Positions 14,219 to 16,962 of a stretch of 16,962 nucleotides of DNA are shown one piece after another. The position numbers were made by a program, and so were the translations under genes. The DNA is from Streptomyces sp. MMG1121 (lineage in GTDB: Bacteria; Actinomycetota; Actinomycetes; Streptomycetales; Streptomycetaceae): assembly GCF_001280015.1 (NCBI RefSeq), contig NZ_LGDV01000252.1:1-16962 (forward strand). The letters are read 5' to 3'. The notes under the pieces were generated by a model. That model was not told the origin of the DNA. It was given only the letters and a program-made list of their open reading frames with translations, and ran no database searches. How positions within the stretch are numbered: the stretch's first letter is position 1; the number at the start of each line of letters is the position of its first letter.

Positions 14219-14595
14219 GACGGCTCGCTCCTGTCTCTTGGGGCGGTCCGATGACCAACGAGCCAACAGCCGGGCAGTACCGCGCGGTGCCCGCATAAGA
14301 GACCCGCCGATCAGGGATTCTCCGGGAACCGATCACGCCAGCCCATTGAGCTGCGACTTCAAGTTGGCCGAGGCCCAGAGCACCGCAGTCGCACACGGGC
14401 GGTGACAGTCTGACGGGCAGTCGTCCCGTGCGGGGCGGACACGGAAGGGCTCGCCGACCGTGTGCATCGCGGAAACAGGGGAAGCCGCCCCATCGCAGAC
14501 AAGACGTCCGAGCCACTCATCACCCCCCCCATGCGCCAGGCATGGCCCCGGTCGGCAGGCAGGAGCCGCTCGCAGGGAGGTGGGGATCAGGCGGA
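14219..14595. other. Gap upstream of the ferredoxin, with repeat copy B
   Basis: About 375 bp between the ferredoxin start and the TetR stop. It contains the ferredoxin promoter region, copy B of the 43-bp repeat (14326-14368) and a run of eight C at 14523-14530. No credible gene was seen on either strand. Confidence 0.45.
14326..14368 (+). repeat. 43-bp repeat, copy B
   Basis: On the plus strand this reads GAACCGATCACGCCAG, then CCCATTGAGCTGCGAC and TTCAAGTTGGC. It is an inverted, diverged copy of 13040-13082 (36 of 43 identical; the last 13 bp are identical). Unlike copy A it is not attached to a large hairpin. Confidence 0.7.
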
Positions 14596-15138
14596 TCAGT
14601 CGCAGAGGTCGTCGACGTAGGTACGCACATCCAGCCCGGACAGCGTCCAGGGCAGGAAGATGACCCGGTAGATGATGGGGGCCACGACCTTGTCGACGAT
14701 CTGGTCGTCGCTGATGGTGCTGCCGGGCCGGCCGGCGAAGGCTGCCGCTTCCGCCCGGCGGTCACGCAGACAGTCCGACTCGCTCTCGCCCGCCGCGGCG
14801 GCCCCGCCGCGCAGCAGGGCCGCGTTCACCGGCTTGCTGTAGTGGGTGATCAATTCCTGGGCCCACGTGGTCAGATCGGCGCGTAGGTCTCCACTGTCAG
14901 GGAGGCCGCGGTCCGGGTCGAGCCGGTAGGTCGCCAGGTCGTTGATCATGGTGCGGGCGTCGCCCCACCGCCGGTAGATGCTGGAGTGGTTGACCCCCGC
15001 CCGCTCCGCGACCATCGGGATCGTGACGGCGTCGCTGCCGTGCTCGGCGATCAGTTCCTCGACGGCCTTCCTGATGGACATCAGCACCACGGCGCTGCGG
15101 CCGCCGGTGCGCCTGCGTGGGGACGATTCAGCAACCAT
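14596..15138 (-). CDS. TetR/AcrR-family transcriptional repressor
   Basis: A 180-residue regulator. The N-terminal DNA-binding domain has the TetR pattern: IRKAVEELIAEHGSDAVTIP, then MVAERAGVNHSSIYRRW with the helix-turn-helix at about residues 37-58. The remainder (LRADLTTWAQELITHY, then QIVDKVVAPIIYRVIFLPWT) is a helical ligand-binding domain of the TetR_C type. The ATG at 15138 is preferred, with GAGG just upstream. It is divergent from the exporter relic, 92 bp apart, and two matching palindromic sites lie between them. This is the classical layout of a TetR repressor controlling a drug exporter and itself. The inducer is unknown. Its target exporter is broken. Confidence 0.9.
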   Translation of the reverse strand: MVAESSPRRRTGGRSAVVLMSIRKAVEELIAEHGSDAVTIPMVAERAGVNHSSIYRRWGDARTMINDLATYRLDPDRGLPDSGDLRADLTTWAQELITHYSKPVNAALLRGGAAAAGESESDCLRDRRAEAAAFAGRPGSTISDDQIVDKVVAPIIYRVIFLPWTLSGLDVRTYVDDLCD

Positions 15139-15149
15139 GCACCTCACTG

Positions 15150-15171
15150 TAACGCACAGCACTTGGCATTA
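15150..15171. promoter_or_regulatory. Operator-like palindrome O1
   Basis: A 22-bp imperfect palindrome with half-sites TAACGCACAG and CTTGGCATTA-like. It fits a pattern of TAAnGCnnAG followed after two bases by CTnnGCnTTA. It overlaps the -35 element of the plus-strand promoter and lies 12 bp upstream of the TetR start codon, so a bound repressor would block both directions. Confidence 0.6.
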
Positions 15172-15192
15172 ATGGGTGCCCGGGTCTATCGT
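15163..15192 (+). promoter_or_regulatory. Sigma-70-like promoter for the MFS relic
   Basis: TTGGCA (15163-15168, one mismatch to TTGACA) and TATCGT (15187-15192, two mismatches to TATAAT) are separated by 18 bp. The -35 is inside O1 and O2 begins 6 bp beyond the -10. Downstream is the AGGAGG ribosome binding site and GTG at 15231. Confidence 0.55.
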
Positions 15193-15197
15193 GAAGC

Positions 15198-15219
15198 TAA
15201 CGCACAGACTTTTGCCTTA
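15198..15219. promoter_or_regulatory. Operator-like palindrome O2
   Basis: A second copy of the O1 motif, identical in the first ten bases (TAACGCACAG) and ending GCCTTA; 17 of 22 positions match O1. The centres are 48 bp apart. It covers the transcription start region and touches the ribosome binding site of the exporter relic. Confidence 0.6.
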
Positions 15220-15230
15220 GGAGGCCAGAG

Positions 15231-15584
15231 GTGTTCCGCACCGTTTCACGGCAGGTCCAAGGCTCCGCTCCCGTGGCTTTCGAACCCGTTCGGGCCCGCC
15301 GGACATTTCCTCCCGTCGCGACCTTCGCCGGATCGGCCGCCATCTTCGCGGCGCTGTATGTGGCAGCAGGCGCGCCCACACCACTCCTGGTCGTCTTCGA
15401 GCAGGAGTGGCACTTCCCCGCCTGGGTTCTGACGGTGGCCTTCTCCTCCTATGCACTCGGACTCCTCGCGGCTCTGCTGTTCGCGGGCTCACTGTCCGAC
15501 TACACAGGGCGCCGTCGTGTCCTCCCCGGCTCACAGCGCCCTGCACGGCATCCGGCCGATGACCGAGACCGTGCCGCTGGATGA
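15231..15584 (+). pseudogene. MFS exporter truncated after TM2 (deletion fusion)
   Basis: A GTG start behind AGGAGG opens a frame whose N-terminus is a major facilitator: AAIFAALYVAAGAPTPLL (TM1), VLTVAFSSYALGLLAALL (TM2), then the conserved cytoplasmic loop AGSLSDYTGRRRVL (motif A). The match ends near 15525 and the frame continues out of register through the tail of a zinc alcohol dehydrogenase, giving 117 residues in all. About 300 residues of transporter are missing. Promoter, operators and ribosome binding site look intact, so a two-helix membrane stub could still be made under TetR control. Normal family members have 12 membrane segments. Confidence 0.8.
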
Positions 15585-15654
15585 CGTGGACACCGCTTAC
15601 CAGAAGATGCTGGCGGGCAAGGCGCGCTTCCGGATGGTGCTTGTTCCCAGCTGA
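15527..15654 (+). pseudogene. C-terminal tail of a zinc-type alcohol dehydrogenase
   Basis: In a different frame from the MFS stub, the sequence reads SALHGIRPMTETVPLDDVDT then AYQKMLAGKARFRMVLVPS and stop. This is the standard ending of MDR-family NAD(P)-dependent alcohol dehydrogenases, where I-R-P-x-x-E-x-x-P-L precedes AYxxMxxGKARFRxVL. The catalytic domain and the Rossmann fold are absent. It marks the right side of the deletion that removed most of the MFS gene. Confidence 0.8.
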
Positions 15655-15859
15655 TGACCAGCCATCAGAACGTCAGGCGAAACCACGTCCACGAGCCCTT
15701 CAGCGGTCTCCACACCTTGGAAATCCGGTACGGCAGGAGGGCTTGCGGACAAACATCACCCAGGCGCCGGCCGGCAGACGCGTGGGCAACCGACACAACC
15801 CAGGGCCGGACATTCCCGAGCGACCGGGCATCCCGGTGCGAACACAGGAGGCGATCGAC

Positions 15860-16774
15860 ATGGGCGTAGGACCCATCCTTGTCACCGGCGTCGGTGGCAC
15901 AGTCGGCGGAGTGGGAAGCATGGTCCTCGACCATGTGCGTGCGAGCGGTGTGCCGGTGAGAGCTCTGGCGCATCACGACGATGAGCGGGCCGCGGCGCTG
16001 CGTGCCCTGGACGGGGTGGAGGTGGTGATCGGCGACCTCACCCGCGGCGCCGACGTGGTCGGGGCACTCGCGGGCTGCCGCCGTGCCTACTTCGGGATGG
16101 GTGTGTCTCCCCTGTACCTGGAGGCCGCCACGACGGTCGCGGCGGGGATCCTGGAGAGTGACGGCTTCGACCTGCTGGTGAGCATGTCGCAGATGACGGT
16201 GTCGCAGATGAGCCTCACCAGCACCACCGAATCCCGCCAGCAGCGGCTCCACTGGCTGTCCGAGCACGTCCTCGACTGGTCGGGCGCGCCGGTCGTGCAC
16301 GTGCGGCCCACCGTCTTCATGGAGAACCCGCTCTTCGCCCGGGTGGCCGCCGCCTCGGTCCAGCGTGACGGCACGATCCGCCTCCCGTTCGGCTCCGCCC
16401 GGACCTCTCCGGTCGCCGCGGCCGACGTGGCGGAGGTGATCGCACACCTCCTGCTCTCCCCGACCCCGCCATCCCGCCGGGTCTACGAACTGACCGGCGC
16501 ACAGTCCCGCGATATGAACGCCATCGCCGCCGAACTCTCCACCGCCCTGGGCCGTCCCGTGACCTACGTCGACGTGCCGTACGAGGAATGGCTGGAAGAC
16601 GACCTGAAGACAGCAGGCCTGCCGCCCCACGTCTTCGAACACATCGCCACCATGGCACGGCTGCACGGCGAGAACCGCTACGACCGCGCCACGAACGACA
16701 TCAGCGAGCTCCTCGGACGCCCCCCGCTGGGGTTCGACCAGCTACTGCGCAAGACACCCACTTCGCAGCTCTAG
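15860..16774 (+). CDS. NmrA-type NAD(P)-binding (atypical SDR) protein
   Basis: A 304-residue protein. The N-terminus PILVTGVGGTVGGVGSMVLD holds the glycine-rich nucleotide loop (GxxGxxG) of a Rossmann fold. Further family blocks are VPVRALAHHDDERAAAL, VEVVIGDLTRGADVVGAL, VVHVRPTVFMENPLFA and SARTSPVAAADVAEVIAHLL, typical of NmrA/QOR2-like atypical short-chain dehydrogenases. The canonical YxxxK pair is absent, which is normal for this group. Such proteins act as NAD(P)H-dependent reductases or redox sensors. ATG at 15860 follows AGGAGG at 8 nt. It is 205 bp downstream of the dehydrogenase tail and could have shared its operon before the deletion. The substrate is unknown. Confidence 0.85.
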   Translation: MGVGPILVTGVGGTVGGVGSMVLDHVRASGVPVRALAHHDDERAAALRALDGVEVVIGDLTRGADVVGALAGCRRAYFGMGVSPLYLEAATTVAAGILESDGFDLLVSMSQMTVSQMSLTSTTESRQQRLHWLSEHVLDWSGAPVVHVRPTVFMENPLFARVAAASVQRDGTIRLPFGSARTSPVAAADVAEVIAHLLLSPTPPSRRVYELTGAQSRDMNAIAAELSTALGRPVTYVDVPYEEWLEDDLKTAGLPPHVFEHIATMARLHGENRYDRATNDISELLGRPPLGFDQLLRKTPTSQL

Positions 16775-16823
16775 GCATCAGGGTCGGCAGCCGATTCAGC
16801 TCACCGGTTCGCAAGTTCTCGTG

Positions 16824-16863
16824 CCCCGCCCTCAGAAGCCGACGCGGACCATCCAGGGCGGGG
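16824..16863 (+). terminator. Probable terminator of the NmrA-type gene
   Basis: CCCCGCCCT (16824-16832) and AGGGCGGGG (16855-16863) are perfectly complementary 9-bp arms with a 22-nt loop, 50 bp past the stop codon. The following TCTGTCGGGTCTGTG is only mildly T-rich, as is common in high-GC actinomycetes. Confidence 0.5.
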
Positions 16864-16908
16864 TCTGTCGGGTCTGTGCGATCGCTCGCAAACAACGGTG
16901 CTGACCGG

Positions 16909-16935
16909 CTTGCTTGGCCCCAGCGGCCAAGCAAG
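16909..16935. terminator. Strong 11-bp hairpin near the right edge
   Basis: CTTGCTTGGCC (16909-16919) and GGCCAAGCAAG (16925-16935) pair perfectly around CCAGC. There is no T-tract. It may be a second, possibly bidirectional, terminator between the NmrA gene and whatever lies to the right, or an element end. Confidence 0.5.
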
Positions 16936-16962
16936 GCGGGCGGCGCCCCTCGTGCCTCTAGG

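Noticed and set aside
1..16962. A CRISPR array or tandem spacer array
   Set aside because: No regularly spaced repeats of 24-40 bp were seen; the only arrays are the short 12-bp and 10-bp repeats described.

Overview
The window is high-GC actinomycete DNA, most likely from Streptomyces or a close relative. The evidence is strong G/C bias at third codon positions, GTG starts behind AGGAG-type ribosome binding sites, and family types typical of that group (DUF574 methyltransferase, secreted GHSQGG lipase, endonuclease VII-fold protein, actinomycete cytochrome P450). Several insertion-sequence remnants and broken genes suggest accessory sequence such as a chromosome arm, although this is an inference.

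Positions 1-6000, minus strand: a co-directional run of metabolic genes. In transcription order they are a cytochrome P450, an NTF2/SnoaL-like protein, a STAND-type ATPase regulator with a C-terminal helix-turn-helix, a major facilitator (MFS) exporter that is now broken, an SRPBCC lipid/polyketide-binding-fold protein, and the first 31 codons of a carotenoid oxygenase that runs off the left edge. Together they look like an oxidative tailoring and export cassette for a terpenoid, carotenoid or polyketide, but the substrate cannot be read from sequence.

Positions 6000-8000: an IS3-family remnant directly upstream of the P450, a fragment of a small accessory gene, a class I methyltransferase, and an IS256-family N-terminal fragment whose frame runs into the methyltransferase. 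Positions 8000-10600: a DUF574 SAM methyltransferase (+) converging on an endonuclease VII-domain protein (-).

Positions 10800-14400: a second, dead IS3-family transposase, a secreted lipase, a large hairpin, a 43-bp repeat present in two inverted copies about 1.25 kb apart, and between those copies a truncated accessory gene, a small exported protein and a YfhL-like ferredoxin.

Positions 14600-16962: a TetR regulator faces a promoter flanked by two related operator-like sites. The promoter drives a deletion fusion of an MFS exporter N-terminus to the tail of a zinc alcohol dehydrogenase. An NmrA-type NAD(P)-binding protein follows, then two strong hairpins. No rRNA, tRNA or CRISPR array was seen.
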